DNA of 47,717 bases from Bacteroidota bacterium (GTDB lineage Bacteria > Bacteroidota > Ignavibacteria > UBA10030 > UBA8401), in contig JAGVPT010000270.1 in assembly GCA_020052095.1 (NCBI GenBank), forward strand, positions 1 through 47,717, read 5' to 3'. The position numbers and the translations under genes are program-made. This document shows, in pieces, positions 7,488-17,267 of the stretch. Numbering within the stretch: the stretch's first letter is position 1; each line of letters opens with the position of its first letter. Below the pieces are notes generated by a model. It was not told the origin of the DNA and ran no database searches. It was given only the letters and a program-made list of their open reading frames with translations.

Positions 7488-10400
7488 GTGATATCTGACT
7501 TAAAAAAGAAAATATTCTCCACCGAAGAATTTTCACGGCTTAGCACAACGAAAACTACAGTGTCGGCGCCGGTGATCCTTCGGGGCATCTCGGGATCGAT
7601 GTGGGCATTCATCGCTGCATATTTATTTGAAGAGTATCAAGGGCAAATTCTTCTACTCGTCCCCGAAAAGGACGCCGCAGAAAAAATGCGGGATGACTGC
7701 GCACAATTGCTTTCAAACGCAAACGTCCGGTTGTACGCCAGAGAATCAATTCATGCCGGTCAAGCCCTTGATATGACAGCGACAATCAGCCAAGTCGAAA
7801 CGTTGAAAGCGCTCTCCGCAAAGCTCCCGGGAATCTACATCACCCATGCTTCTGCGCTGTCGTTTAGCGTACCACCGAAAGAGGTATTCACACAATCGAT
7901 TATAGAACTCTCTGCCAATTCCGACACAAGTTTTGAAGGATTGCTTTCAACGCTTGCCGCGCGCGGTTTCGAACGCAAACTGCTGGTCGAAACGTACGGT
8001 GATTTCGCAGTTCGCGGCGGCATCGTCGACATTTTTCCATTTATCGGGGAAAATCCCATCCGTTTAGAGTTCTGGGGCGATACCGTTGAATCCATCCGCG
8101 AATTTGATGTCCTGTCGCAACGTTCCATCCGTGAACTAGAGAGGGTGAGCATTATTCCCGATCTGTCGGCAATGCAAAACGACGTCAATCCAAAAGTGTC
8201 CATGGTTGATTTTTTCTTACCCGATATGATACTTCTCACGGATGACCTACAACTCATCGAAAAGGAAATTCAAGAATTAGAGTCAGAAGGGATCGACGTC
8301 GATTTTTCATTCGGCCAGATTTCTAAGATCATCGGGAAGTTTCCGTCGTACATTCATTCCGTCATCGGCAAATCTTCCGCAGGGCCAGGAATAGAATTTC
8401 ATTCATCGCCGCAGCCGTCAACCAACGGCAGTGTCAAAATACTCGTGGAGCAGATCAAAAAACTTTCGAGCGTGAATCAGGATATCGTTATCGCCTCGGA
8501 CACGGAAGAAGAATCGCAGCGCATCCGGGAATTGATTGAGGAGATAGGATCGCAGGAGGAGCAATCAGGTCAGAACGAGGCAGAACGTGACTCTGTATCC
8601 GAGGTAGACGTTGAAAGTGAATCGCCCCACTCTGATCTGCCAGCGATCGAGTACATTCCTGAGACATTCCACTCAGGCTTTATTTATCCGTCTGCGCACA
8701 TTGCTCTCTTCACTGAGCATCAGATTTTCGGACGGCTGAAGCGCCGTGGATTGGCGAAGCACAGGCGATTCAAAGGGATCTCTCCAAAGGAATTGCATGC
8801 GCTTCGGTACGGGGATTATGTTGTTCACATCGATCACGGGATTGGAAAATTTCTGGGATTGAAAAAAATTTCACTTCTGGGGACGGAACAGGAAGTTGCG
8901 AAGATCGAATATGACGAGAAGGGAGTTCTGTTCGTCAACCTGAATTACGTCAATCGTATCCAAAAATATTCTTCCGCGGAAGGGCATACGCCCAAGCTCA
9001 ATAAACTCGGCGGCGGCGAATGGGAGAAACTGAAAGCGCGCGCGAAGAAGAAGATCAAAGATATCGCGCGCGACTTGATACTTCTCTATGCAAAACGAAA
9101 AAAAGAAGCGGGAGTGGCATTCTCTCCGGACACGCACTGGCAGAAAGAGATGGAAGCATCGTTCATGTTTGAAGATACTCCCGACCAGACATCGGCCACC
9201 GCCGACGTGAAAAAGGACATGGAGAGTGCAAGTCCGATGGATAGGTTGATTTGCGGCGATGTGGGGTTTGGCAAGACGGAAGTTGCGGTGCGTGCGGCAT
9301 TCAAAGTTGTTCTCAACAATAAACAAGTTGCCCTGCTCGTGCCGACGACCATTTTGGCACAACAACATTATTCGACATTTTCGGATAGGCTCGGCAGATA
9401 TCCGGTCCGCATTGCAGCATTGTCTCGTTTCAAGAGCGCGAAGGAACAAAAAGCGATTGTGCAAGGATTGAAGGAGTGTACCGTCGACATAGTTATCGGG
9501 ACACATCGACTATTATCGAAGGATGTTGTGTTCAAAGACCTCGGCCTCTTGGTGATCGATGAAGAACAACGTTTTGGCGTCGCGGCGAAAGAAAAGCTTC
9601 GAGCGTTGCGCACAAATGTCGATACTCTCACACTTACGGCGACACCGATTCCACGTACCCTTCATTTCTCCTTAATGGGCGCGCGCGATCTCTCCATTAT
9701 CAATACAGCACCGCGAAACAGGCTTCCCATTTACACTGAAATTACCCAATTTGACAAAAAAATAATCCGAGAAGCGGTGCTGAGGGAATTGCACCGAGGT
9801 GGACAAGTGTACATCGTGAATGACCGTGTTGAGAACATTGATACGTTCACATCAATGTTGCACGCAATTATTCCCGAAGCAAGATTCCAGGTGGCGCACG
9901 GGCAATTGAAAGGACATGAGCTTGAAAAGGGAATGTTGGATTTTCTTGAAAAGAAGTGTGATGTCCTTGTTGCGACGAAAATCATTGAATCGGGTCTGGA
10001 TATCCCCAATGTGAATACTATTATCATCAATCGCGCGGACCGATTTGGCCTGGCGGAACTGTATCAACTTCGCGGCCGCGTCGGGAGGTCGAATGTTCAG
10101 GCGTATGCGTACCTCCTCGTTCCGCCGATCTCCATTTTGCCGAAGGCCACGCTGCGCCGATTGCAGGCAATCGAAGAATTCACGGAATTAGGATCGGGCT
10201 TCAATCTTGCCATGCGCGACCTTGAGATCCGCGGAGCCGGAAACATGCTCGGCGGTGAACAGAGCGGGTTCATTTTGGAAATGGGGTTCGAGATGTACAC
10301 AAAAACCCTTGAAGAAGCTGTCGCCGAGCTGAAGCAACAGGAGTTTTCCGCATTGTTTTCTGCAGATCAAAAGAAGCAACCGCAGGCTCGGACGGACACA

Positions 10401-10859
10401 ATTATTGAAGCGGATGTTGACGCCTATATTCCGGAGTACTATGTTCAAGATGATTCAGAACGGTTGGATATTTACCGACGATTGTACAGGACGCAAACCA
10501 TTGAAGCCGCGGATGATATCCACTTAGAGCTTGTAGACCGATTCGGTTCTTCTGTGGAGGAAGTAGAGAGTCTTTTCATGCTTTCGAATCTTCGGGTGCT
10601 TGGGGCTCTCGTTGGTTTTCGAAAAATAGAATTAAGCAAACGTACGCTGCGACTGCTCTTCCCGCCCGATACTGAAAAAGAATTCTATGAAACAGGTGTG
10701 TTTCAATCCAGCATGGTGAAGGCTGGAAAAGTGCAATCGCATATACTTCAGCTGAAGCAGGAAGGGAAACAATTGTTGCTCCACACGGTGCTCCTAAAAG
10801 AGGAGGATCATGAGCGGATTCTTGAAGCAGAGGAATTATTGAGACAATTACTCAATTGA
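7488..10859 (+). CDS. mfd: Transcription-repair coupling factor Mfd
   Basis: DNA translocase that removes RNA polymerase stalled at lesions and recruits UvrA; 1123 residues, normal length. Domains in order: UvrB-like N-terminal region (about 1-330), a low-complexity acidic linker near 345-385 (EEIGSQEEQSGQNEAERDS and onward), the CarD-like RNA polymerase interaction domain starting LRYGDYVVHIDHGIG near 439, the RecG-like helicase with Walker A GDVGFGKTE near 590 and DEEQ box near 691, the TRG motif region including GLDIPNVNTIIINRADRFGL, and the C-terminal TRCF domain. The GTG at 7488 is the only plausible start; the ATGs at 7478 and 7481 run into a stop after a few codons. Nine nucleotides separate it from the HAD gene, so the two are probably cotranscribed. 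Confidence 0.97.
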   Translation: MISDLKKKIFSTEEFSRLSTTKTTVSAPVILRGISGSMWAFIAAYLFEEYQGQILLLVPEKDAAEKMRDDCAQLLSNANVRLYARESIHAGQALDMTATISQVETLKALSAKLPGIYITHASALSFSVPPKEVFTQSIIELSANSDTSFEGLLSTLAARGFERKLLVETYGDFAVRGGIVDIFPFIGENPIRLEFWGDTVESIREFDVLSQRSIRELERVSIIPDLSAMQNDVNPKVSMVDFFLPDMILLTDDLQLIEKEIQELESEGIDVDFSFGQISKIIGKFPSYIHSVIGKSSAGPGIEFHSSPQPSTNGSVKILVEQIKKLSSVNQDIVIASDTEEESQRIRELIEEIGSQEEQSGQNEAERDSVSEVDVESESPHSDLPAIEYIPETFHSGFIYPSAHIALFTEHQIFGRLKRRGLAKHRRFKGISPKELHALRYGDYVVHIDHGIGKFLGLKKISLLGTEQEVAKIEYDEKGVLFVNLNYVNRIQKYSSAEGHTPKLNKLGGGEWEKLKARAKKKIKDIARDLILLYAKRKKEAGVAFSPDTHWQKEMEASFMFEDTPDQTSATADVKKDMESASPMDRLICGDVGFGKTEVAVRAAFKVVLNNKQVALLVPTTILAQQHYSTFSDRLGRYPVRIAALSRFKSAKEQKAIVQGLKECTVDIVIGTHRLLSKDVVFKDLGLLVIDEEQRFGVAAKEKLRALRTNVDTLTLTATPIPRTLHFSLMGARDLSIINTAPRNRLPIYTEITQFDKKIIREAVLRELHRGGQVYIVNDRVENIDTFTSMLHAIIPEARFQVAHGQLKGHELEKGMLDFLEKKCDVLVATKIIESGLDIPNVNTIIINRADRFGLAELYQLRGRVGRSNVQAYAYLLVPPISILPKATLRRLQAIEEFTELGSGFNLAMRDLEIRGAGNMLGGEQSGFILEMGFEMYTKTLEEAVAELKQQEFSALFSADQKKQPQARTDTIIEADVDAYIPEYYVQDDSERLDIYRRLYRTQTIEAADDIHLELVDRFGSSVEEVESLFMLSNLRVLGALVGFRKIELSKRTLRLLFPPDTEKEFYETGVFQSSMVKAGKVQSHILQLKQEGKQLLLHTVLLKEEDHERILEAEELLRQLLN

Positions 10860-10868
10860 TGAACTCAA

Positions 10869-11471
10869 ATGACTACAATTTCTGTTATCGTGTTTGATCT
10901 CGGCAGGGTTCTTATCGATCTCGATTTTGACGCTTTTCCCCGGATACTTGGATTTGAACGCAGTCACGCAAGCCCCTCTGTCAAATCATCGATCGAGCGG
11001 TTGGCAATTCAATACGAGACAGGAAAAATTACGACCGAGCAATTCTTCAATTCGCTGGACGAAATCCTTCATCACAAGTTCCGTCGGGAAGAGTTGCTGA
11101 ACGCATGGAATACAATTATCGGAGAAGAAAATTCAGCTATCGCCCCGATTGTTGATGCAGTGCAGTTGCGCTACAGGACCGCAATTCTGAGCAATACCAG
11201 CCCTACGCATTTTCAGAAAGCACTAGATAACTCACCGATACTTCGAAAATTTTCGAAACGCTATTTATCGTACGAACTCGGAGCGATGAAACCGGATTTG
11301 GCGGTATTCCGTCATGTCATTGAAACTCTAAACGTGGACCCATCAACGATTCTGTTTATAGACGATATTTCCGAAAATATTATTGCCGCTCAGCAATGTG
11401 GTATGGTGGGGATTCTATTCACAGACCCCTTCCAACTGAGAGGCGAATTAGAGGCTCGGAGAATTTTGTAG
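10869..11471 (+). CDS. HAD-superfamily phosphatase (YihX-like)
   Basis: 200-residue cytosolic haloacid-dehalogenase-family hydrolase. Motif I is VFDLGRVLIDLD: the nucleophile Asp is present, but the usual second Asp of DxD is replaced by Gly (DLG), as in the YihX/HAD-IA-like subgroup. Motif II is AILSNTS, motif III includes the lysine in GAMKPD, and motif IV is LFIDDISENI. A small helical cap lies between motifs I and II. Family members dephosphorylate sugar phosphates or similar metabolites; the substrate cannot be told from sequence. It follows mfd by 9 nt and is the last gene before the cell wall cluster promoter. Confidence 0.88.
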   Translation: MTTISVIVFDLGRVLIDLDFDAFPRILGFERSHASPSVKSSIERLAIQYETGKITTEQFFNSLDEILHHKFRREELLNAWNTIIGEENSAIAPIVDAVQLRYRTAILSNTSPTHFQKALDNSPILRKFSKRYLSYELGAMKPDLAVFRHVIETLNVDPSTILFIDDISENIIAAQQCGMVGILFTDPFQLRGELEARRIL

Positions 11472-11575
11472 CCCTTTCGTTCCCGAAATGAACCGTTCCA
11501 TCCCAAGGAATCGTTCAATAAGCGCCATTCTGCGTCACATCCTTCAAAAAACCCTCAATTTTGTTCAGTTTTCAC

Positions 11576-11606
11576 TTGACTTTAAATCTTAATTCCATAA
11601 ATTTCG
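11576..11606 (+). promoter_or_regulatory. Promoter of the division and cell wall cluster
   Basis: TTGACT at 11576-11581 and TAAATTTC at 11598-11605, with exactly 19 nt between TTG and TA, match the Bacteroidota-type pattern TTG-N19-TAxxTTTG. Transcription would begin near 11612, directly in front of the MraZ boxes. Confidence 0.65.
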
Positions 11607-11616
11607 TGCATCATTG

Positions 11617-11641
11617 TGGGTAAAAGTGGGGAATTTTGGTA
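11617..11641 (+). promoter_or_regulatory. MraZ operator (three TGGG-type boxes, 10-bp period)
   Basis: TGGGT at 11617, TGGGG at 11627 and TGGTA at 11637 are direct repeats spaced exactly 10 bp apart. This is the arrangement known for MraZ, which binds TGGGN repeats separated by 5 nt upstream of its own gene. They lie between the promoter and mraZ, so MraZ binding would repress the cluster. A further TGGGT at 11680 is out of phase and close to the start codon. Confidence 0.8.
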
Positions 11642-11688
11642 ATTAAATTGAGCCGTTTTCGGCGCTTTTATGAATTCTGTGGGTTCTT

Positions 11689-12147
11689 ATGTCATCGTTC
11701 AAAGGTTCCTATTCATACTCTGTAGATAGCAAAGGAAGGATTAACATACCCGCAAAAATGCGGAAGAATCTTTCTCCCGATGCAAACGATCTATTTATCA
11801 TTACGAGAGGGTTTGAAACGTGTTTGTTTCTTTATCCCAATGATGAATGGATTAAGGTGGAGCACTCTTTACGCCAACTCTCACCCGCCGATCCGCGCCA
11901 TCGATACGTAACGCGAACGCTTCTCCAGTATGCAACAGAGAGCCAGCTTGATGGGCAATTCAGAATTATTATTCCAAAAGAGCTTCTTCAGTTTGCCAAG
12001 ATTGAAAACGAAGTTTTGATTCTTGGGATGCTGGAACGCATCGAGGTGTGGAATCCAAAAGTCTACAGCGATTACATGACAGCCCAATCGCAGAATGAGA
12101 GCTACGAAAGCGTAGCCGCGACAGTGTTCAAACCGTCGCAGGAGTAA
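11689..12147 (+). CDS. mraZ: Transcriptional regulator MraZ
   Basis: 152-residue AbrB-fold DNA-binding protein that controls the division and cell wall cluster. Two swapped-hairpin repeats are visible: the first around SKGRINIPAKMRKN (residues 14-27), the second around LDGQFRIIIPKELLQFAKI. Both carry the DxKGR/DxxGR-like turn followed by an IP motif. The C-terminus ends in a short flexible tail (SVAATVFKPSQE). Its predicted operator lies 48 nt upstream of the start. The stop codon overlaps the rsmH start by one base (TAATG), indicating coupled translation. Confidence 0.96.
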   Translation: MSSFKGSYSYSVDSKGRINIPAKMRKNLSPDANDLFIITRGFETCLFLYPNDEWIKVEHSLRQLSPADPRHRYVTRTLLQYATESQLDGQFRIIIPKELLQFAKIENEVLILGMLERIEVWNPKVYSDYMTAQSQNESYESVAATVFKPSQE

Positions 12148-13091
12148 TGCGGCAGGCACATGTGAAGATTGCCTATCATATTCCTGTTTTGAGAGATGAT
12201 GTTCTGGAGTTTCTCGTCACCGAGCCCCGAGGAGTGTACGTAGATGGGACTCTCGGCGGGGGAGGACATGCCGGCCGCATCATAGAGAGAATTTATCCCA
12301 ACGGAACGCTCGTCGGAATTGATGCCGATGCCGACGCGCTGAAGGCGGCAAAAAATACATTGCAGCGTTTTACTTCGAATCTCATTTTTGTCCATGACAA
12401 TAACGCCAACATCCGAGCCATTCTTCAAGCGCTCAATATTTCCACGATTAGCGGTTTACTCCTCGACCTCGGCGTTTCATCGTTTCAATTGGATGAAGCG
12501 GGCAAAGGGTTCTCGTTTCGGGCGGACGATGCACTGGACATGCGGATGGACCGGCGTCAATCTCTGGATGCGAGGGCCATTATCAATACGTATTCCGGTG
12601 AACAGCTCGCGGATGTTTTATGGAAATTTGGGGAGGAAAGAAATTCCCGGCGTATTGCCCGCGACATTGTTGATTGCCGCGGGACCAAAGAGATAGGAAC
12701 TACCGGTGAACTCGCTGCGATCATCGGGAAAAGAGTCCATGAGCCATTTTTGACGAAGACCCTGGCGCGAGTTTTCCAGGCATTGCGGATTGAAGTGAAC
12801 AATGAGCTCTCTTCGCTTGCGCGCACTTTGGGTGACGCAATGGGATTTCTTGCAAGCGGTGGACGAATTGTCGTGATTTCGTACCACTCGCTGGAAGACA
12901 GAATTGTGAAGAATTTTTTTCAAGAGAAATCGGCCAAAAGCATTCCCTCCGGGCACAAATTGGTGCCGGATGTGCCGGTGATCCCCTTACTGAGAGTTTT
13001 GACGAAGAAGCCCATCGTAGCTTCGCGGGAGGAACAAATATCAAATCCCCGTTCACGAAGCGCGAAAATGAGAGTGGCGGAAAAAATCTGA
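12147..13091 (+). CDS. rsmH: 16S rRNA m4C1402 methyltransferase RsmH (MraW)
   Basis: S-adenosylmethionine-dependent methyltransferase that modifies N4 of C1402 in 16S rRNA; 314 residues. The start HIPVLRDDVL is diagnostic, and the SAM-binding loop VDGTLGGGGHAG is at residues 32-43. Other family blocks are GLLLDLGVSSFQLDEAGKGF, the dimer/insert helical region in the middle, ALRIEVNNEL, and the C-terminal ISYHSLEDRIVKNFF and PRSRSAKMRVAEK. It overlaps mraZ by one base and ftsL by one base, so mraZ-rsmH-ftsL behave as one translational unit. Confidence 0.97.
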   Translation: MRQAHVKIAYHIPVLRDDVLEFLVTEPRGVYVDGTLGGGGHAGRIIERIYPNGTLVGIDADADALKAAKNTLQRFTSNLIFVHDNNANIRAILQALNISTISGLLLDLGVSSFQLDEAGKGFSFRADDALDMRMDRRQSLDARAIINTYSGEQLADVLWKFGEERNSRRIARDIVDCRGTKEIGTTGELAAIIGKRVHEPFLTKTLARVFQALRIEVNNELSSLARTLGDAMGFLASGGRIVVISYHSLEDRIVKNFFQEKSAKSIPSGHKLVPDVPVIPLLRVLTKKPIVASREEQISNPRSRSAKMRVAEKI

Positions 13092-13537
13092 TGGCAAGAA
13101 CTTATCGGGAACAATCTTCTTCGTTGAACAATGCGACCGTTTCCGACGGTCGGTACATTTACAATGGAGATGTTGTCGCCGACCTGCACATTGCACCATC
13201 CTCACAGACCCTGCGATCCAACAAAAAAGCGGTCCAAAGGAAGCATTCAACGTTTAATATCGTCAGCGGATTGTTTTTGCTGGCCGTTGCAAGCCTGCTC
13301 TACACGGGCAACGTGATAGCAGTGAACCAGTTGATGAAAGAAGTAAATGACTTGAACAACCGTTACAACACGATCATCAGCGGAAACGAGGTATTAAAGG
13401 CTGAAATTGCACGCAAATCAAGCCTTGATCGCATCAGCACTATGGCATCACAAGAAGTCGGATTGACGAATCCAAAAGAGCCACCTGTCTGGTTTGAAGT
13501 TGACGAGGAGAAGCTCCAAGAATTGACAAAGAAATAA
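13091..13537 (+). CDS. ftsL: FtsL-like cell division protein
   Basis: 148-residue single-span membrane protein. About 54 polar N-terminal residues would be cytoplasmic, followed by a transmembrane helix (FNIVSGLFLLAVASLLYTG, about 55-74) and a periplasmic coiled coil (VNQLMKEVNDLNNRYNTIIS and on). FtsL forms the FtsQLB complex that activates FtsWI. Sequence conservation is low in this family, so the call rests on topology, length and position between rsmH and ftsI. The tail ILASQEVGL-type motif seen here as MASQEVGLTNPKEP is common in FtsL/LytB-like proteins near the membrane-distal end. It starts within the rsmH stop (TGATG). Confidence 0.85.
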   Translation: MARTYREQSSSLNNATVSDGRYIYNGDVVADLHIAPSSQTLRSNKKAVQRKHSTFNIVSGLFLLAVASLLYTGNVIAVNQLMKEVNDLNNRYNTIISGNEVLKAEIARKSSLDRISTMASQEVGLTNPKEPPVWFEVDEEKLQELTKK

Positions 13538-13541
13538 CATC

Positions 13542-15728
13542 ATGGCTGGTTTCGAAGAACAAGAGAGAGCGGGGGCGGCTGGTGAAGTACAGCGTGTGCA
13601 GCAGTCGCACTCCCCGGGACGATTGTTGACGGTGAAGACCCTCCTCCTCCTCGGTTTTCTTGCTGCCGCGCTTCGTTTGATACAGATTCAAATCCTGGAC
13701 TCGAACAAATACCAAGCGATAGCCCGAAAACAGTACGAGGTTAGGATTCTCCTCCCATCGACGCGTGGAAACATTTATGACCGCCAGGGAAGTATTCTTG
13801 TCTCCAATTCGATGTTTTTTTCATACGCGGCTGATCCGAAAATTGTCGGCGACGGAGCGAATGCTGTTGCGAAAAGATTTTCCCGAGTATTTGGGAAGCC
13901 GGAACAAATATATCTGCAGAAGCTGGAGAGCGAGAAGCGATTTGTCTGGTTGGAACGCCATGTGAACCCCGAGATTGCGAAGAGACTTCAGGCCAACACC
14001 TTGGAAGGCGTCGCCGAATTGAACGAGCCGAAGAGACTCTATCACTACGACAACATCGGTGGACAGGTTATCGGTTGTACAAATACTGACAATGTTGGAA
14101 TCAGCGGAATTGAATTCTCACGTGATGCTCAATTACGGGGAAGAGATGGCTTCGTGGTGATGCAGCGTGACGGTATGGGACGCAAGCGGCCGTCTGCGGA
14201 TTATCCACGGCAAGATCCGGTCCACGGTCATTCAATCGGATTGACAATTGACGTCAGGTACCAGTCGATTGTTGAAGACGAATTGAAAAAGGGTGTTGAT
14301 CGCACGACGGCGATTGCCGGTCTCGCGGTAATTCTCAACCCATCCACCGGGGAAGTGCTCGCCATGTCGCATTATCCGAGCCTGAATCCGTACAATGTAG
14401 GACAGACCGATATTCAAACGCTGAGAGCGCGCGCAGTCTCCGATATGTACGAACCGGGCTCGGTCTTCAAAATCGTCACCGCCTCTGCGGCGTTGGAAAA
14501 TAAGTTGGTCGAGCCGACTCAAATGTTCTTTGCCGAGCACGGAAAGTACAAAGTTCCGCTCAACCGCGGGAAATTTCGCCTCATCACCGATACGCATGAG
14601 AGCGGCAATATCACCTTCCAACAAGGAATGGAATTGTCCAGTAACATTGTGATGGCAAAGGTAAGCGACATCATCGGTGCAGAACGGCTCTACACACAAG
14701 CACGAGATTTTGGATTTGGCATGCCGACGGGAATCGAACTTTCGGGCGAGGCAAGCGGAGAGTTGAAGAAACCTGTCGAATGGTCGGGGGCGACGCTTAA
14801 TTCGATCGCCTATGGTTACGAAATTGCAGCCACACCCTTGCAGATTGCCGCCGCGTATTGTGCGGTGGCGAATGATGGCGTTCTCATGAAGCCGTACGTC
14901 ATCTCGAAAGAAATGGATGAGAACGGCGAAATTATTCATAGCGGCCGGCCCGAAAAAATACGGCGCGTTATCTCCGAAGAGACAGCGAGAACCCTTAAAG
15001 ATTTTTTCATTGGTGTTGTCGAACGGGGCACAGGACAACTGGCACGAATTCCCGGTATCACTATCGCGGGGAAGACAGGGACATCACGGAAATTCGTTGA
15101 CGGGAAATATGAAACCGGAAGCTACAACGCGTCGTTTGTTGGATTTTTCCCGGCGGAAAAGCCGGAGATCGTGTGCCTTGTGATTCTCGAAAATCCCAAG
15201 ACAGGCGGATACACGGGCGCGATGGCGAGCGCGCCGATCTTCAAGGCGATTGCGCAGCAAATCATCAATAATAATGGGCTCTTTTCGAAGACCGCGATTG
15301 CCAAGAATGATGAAAAGGAGGATCGGCCTCTCGCGACAGTACCGAATGTTTCCCACATACAACGAGATATTGCAGAAGGGATTTTGGAAAATAGCGGATT
15401 ACGCGTTAGCGTGCTCGGCGATGGCGACATTGTCTATCGTCAAATTCCCGAAGCCGGAAAGAAGGTTCTTCGTGGAGAATCGGTGCAGTTGATTCTCAAT
15501 CAATCCAATGCCGCCGCTGTGAATGGCGCAATTGCAGTTCCTGACCTTCGCGGGATGAGTGTTCGGCGTGCGATCAACAGGTTGACGGCTGAAAAACTCG
15601 ACGTTGCCGTGGTGGGGTCCGGTGTTGTCGTTCACCATTATCCGTGGGCGAATGAATTTGCGGCGCCTGGAACAAAAGTGACATTGATCTGTGAGCCGAG
15701 ACCGCTTGCGTCGGCTCAGCTCTATTGA
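13542..15728 (+). CDS. ftsI: Division-specific penicillin-binding protein (FtsI/PBP3) with PASTA domains
   Basis: Septal peptidoglycan transpeptidase, 728 residues. A cytoplasmic N-terminus of about 30 residues precedes one membrane helix (TVKTLLLLGFLAAALRLIQI). A dimerisation domain follows (STRGNIYDRQGSILVSN). The transpeptidase has the active-site serine S307 in EPGSVFK (S307-x-x-K310), SSN at 366-368 and KTGT at 511-514. Two PASTA repeats form the C-terminus: about 590-655 (VPNVSHIQRDIAEGILENSG) and about 665-725 (VPDLRGMSVRRAINRLTAEK). PASTA repeats on FtsI are common in FCB bacteria and Gram-positives but absent from E. coli FtsI. Four nucleotides separate it from ftsL. Confidence 0.96.
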   Translation: MAGFEEQERAGAAGEVQRVQQSHSPGRLLTVKTLLLLGFLAAALRLIQIQILDSNKYQAIARKQYEVRILLPSTRGNIYDRQGSILVSNSMFFSYAADPKIVGDGANAVAKRFSRVFGKPEQIYLQKLESEKRFVWLERHVNPEIAKRLQANTLEGVAELNEPKRLYHYDNIGGQVIGCTNTDNVGISGIEFSRDAQLRGRDGFVVMQRDGMGRKRPSADYPRQDPVHGHSIGLTIDVRYQSIVEDELKKGVDRTTAIAGLAVILNPSTGEVLAMSHYPSLNPYNVGQTDIQTLRARAVSDMYEPGSVFKIVTASAALENKLVEPTQMFFAEHGKYKVPLNRGKFRLITDTHESGNITFQQGMELSSNIVMAKVSDIIGAERLYTQARDFGFGMPTGIELSGEASGELKKPVEWSGATLNSIAYGYEIAATPLQIAAAYCAVANDGVLMKPYVISKEMDENGEIIHSGRPEKIRRVISEETARTLKDFFIGVVERGTGQLARIPGITIAGKTGTSRKFVDGKYETGSYNASFVGFFPAEKPEIVCLVILENPKTGGYTGAMASAPIFKAIAQQIINNNGLFSKTAIAKNDEKEDRPLATVPNVSHIQRDIAEGILENSGLRVSVLGDGDIVYRQIPEAGKKVLRGESVQLILNQSNAAAVNGAIAVPDLRGMSVRRAINRLTAEKLDVAVVGSGVVVHHYPWANEFAAPGTKVTLICEPRPLASAQLY

Positions 15729-15743
15729 TTGTCGAAGAGCCGT

Positions 15744-17267
15744 ATGACGTTATCATCATTATTGCAGGGCGTAACAGTTGCGAAAATGTTTCAAACGATG
15801 TACGGTCGGATGGTAACCACCCATGAAATTGAAGTGCGCGCCGTTCACTATGACTCGCGCAAAATACAAAAAGGCGATCTGTTTGTAGCAATCAAGGGAA
15901 CACTGGCGGATGGCCACAAATTCATCGATATGGCGATCGCGAACGGAGCAAAAGCAGTGGTAATAGAGAACGATGCGGTGCTTCCCGATTCCTTCTTTAT
16001 GCATGCCGGGGTTGTGAAGATCGTTGTCGGCGACACGCGACGGGCGCTCGCAATTATCTCGGGAAATTTCTTTGGACATCCGGCAAGAAAACTAACACTT
16101 ATCGGCGTAACCGGCACGAATGGAAAAACTACGACGACGTATCTTATTAAGCAATTATTGGAATCGAGCAGTCCATCACTGCGCGGCAAAGTCGGCATGA
16201 TCGGAACCATAGAATACATAGTCGGCGATGAACGCATCCCGGCGACACACACGACGCCGGAGTCTCTTGAGTTGAACCAGCTTTTCGTCCAGATGGTCGA
16301 GAAACAGTGCACTCACGTTGTTATGGAAGTCTCATCGCACTCTCTTCAACAAAATCGCGTGCACGGACTAGAGTTCGCCGCCGCTGTTTTTACCAACTTG
16401 ACGCAAGACCATTTAGATTATCACGGAACAATGGAGCGCTATTTTGCATCAAAGAAGATCTTGTTTGATAACCTGCCAGCGTCAAGCTCTGCGGTGACAA
16501 ATGCGGATGATGCGTGGGGAGTGAAAATTATTGGCAACACAAATGGCTCTACTCTGACGTACGGAATCGTTCAAAATTCAGATGTTCACGCATCAAATAT
16601 ATCGTTGTCGATCGACAGTACAAAATTCGTAATTGAGCATCAGAACGAAAAAATGGAGATCCATTCGCAGTTGGTTGGCCGCTTCAACGTCCAGAATATC
16701 CTTGCAGCATGCTCTGTCGGCATCGCTCTCGGCATCCCGAAGTCTGCGATTCGGAGCGGCGTTGCTTCGCTTACCTCTGTTTCGGGACGCTTTGAGCGGG
16801 TTGTTTCTCCGGCAGGATGGTCGGCGATCATCGACTACGCACACACGCCCGATGCTTTGGAAAAATGCCTCAGCACTATTCATGATGTCCTTCCGCCGAA
16901 CCGTTCGAACAAAATCATTACGGTTTTCGGCGCCGGCGGTGACCGCGATAAAACGAAGCGTCCGCTTATGGGCAAGGTCGTTGATACGCTGAGCGACGTC
17001 ATAATCGTGACATCCGACAATCCACGCACCGAAAATCCTCAAACAATTATCGACGATGTGCGCGCGGGGATACAAAGAAACGAGAATGTCTATACGGATG
17101 TCGATCGTCGCAGTGCAATTACCAAGGCACTTTCAATGGCGCAGCGAGGTGATGTGGTGCTCATCGCTGGTAAAGGACACGAAGATTATCAAGTGATCGG
17201 AACAACGAAGCGTCATTTTAGCGACCGCGAAATCGTAGGTGAAGTCATTGCGGCATATGTTCGATGA
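15744..17267 (+). CDS. murE: UDP-MurNAc-tripeptide synthetase MurE (meso-DAP adding)
   Basis: Cytosolic ATP-dependent ligase that adds the third peptide residue to UDP-MurNAc-L-Ala-D-Glu; 507 residues from the ATG at 15744. A TTG at 15729, right after the ftsI stop, would add five residues and cannot be excluded. The ATP loop GVTGTNGKTTTTY starts at residue 121, the carbamylated-lysine region follows, and DNPR is at 425-428 with TENPQ after it. DNPR is the established signature of ligases that take meso-diaminopimelate, so the cell wall should be of the DAP type. The stop overlaps murF by 4 nt (ATGA). Confidence 0.96.
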   Translation: MTLSSLLQGVTVAKMFQTMYGRMVTTHEIEVRAVHYDSRKIQKGDLFVAIKGTLADGHKFIDMAIANGAKAVVIENDAVLPDSFFMHAGVVKIVVGDTRRALAIISGNFFGHPARKLTLIGVTGTNGKTTTTYLIKQLLESSSPSLRGKVGMIGTIEYIVGDERIPATHTTPESLELNQLFVQMVEKQCTHVVMEVSSHSLQQNRVHGLEFAAAVFTNLTQDHLDYHGTMERYFASKKILFDNLPASSSAVTNADDAWGVKIIGNTNGSTLTYGIVQNSDVHASNISLSIDSTKFVIEHQNEKMEIHSQLVGRFNVQNILAACSVGIALGIPKSAIRSGVASLTSVSGRFERVVSPAGWSAIIDYAHTPDALEKCLSTIHDVLPPNRSNKIITVFGAGGDRDKTKRPLMGKVVDTLSDVIIVTSDNPRTENPQTIIDDVRAGIQRNENVYTDVDRRSAITKALSMAQRGDVVLIAGKGHEDYQVIGTTKRHFSDREIVGEVIAAYVR

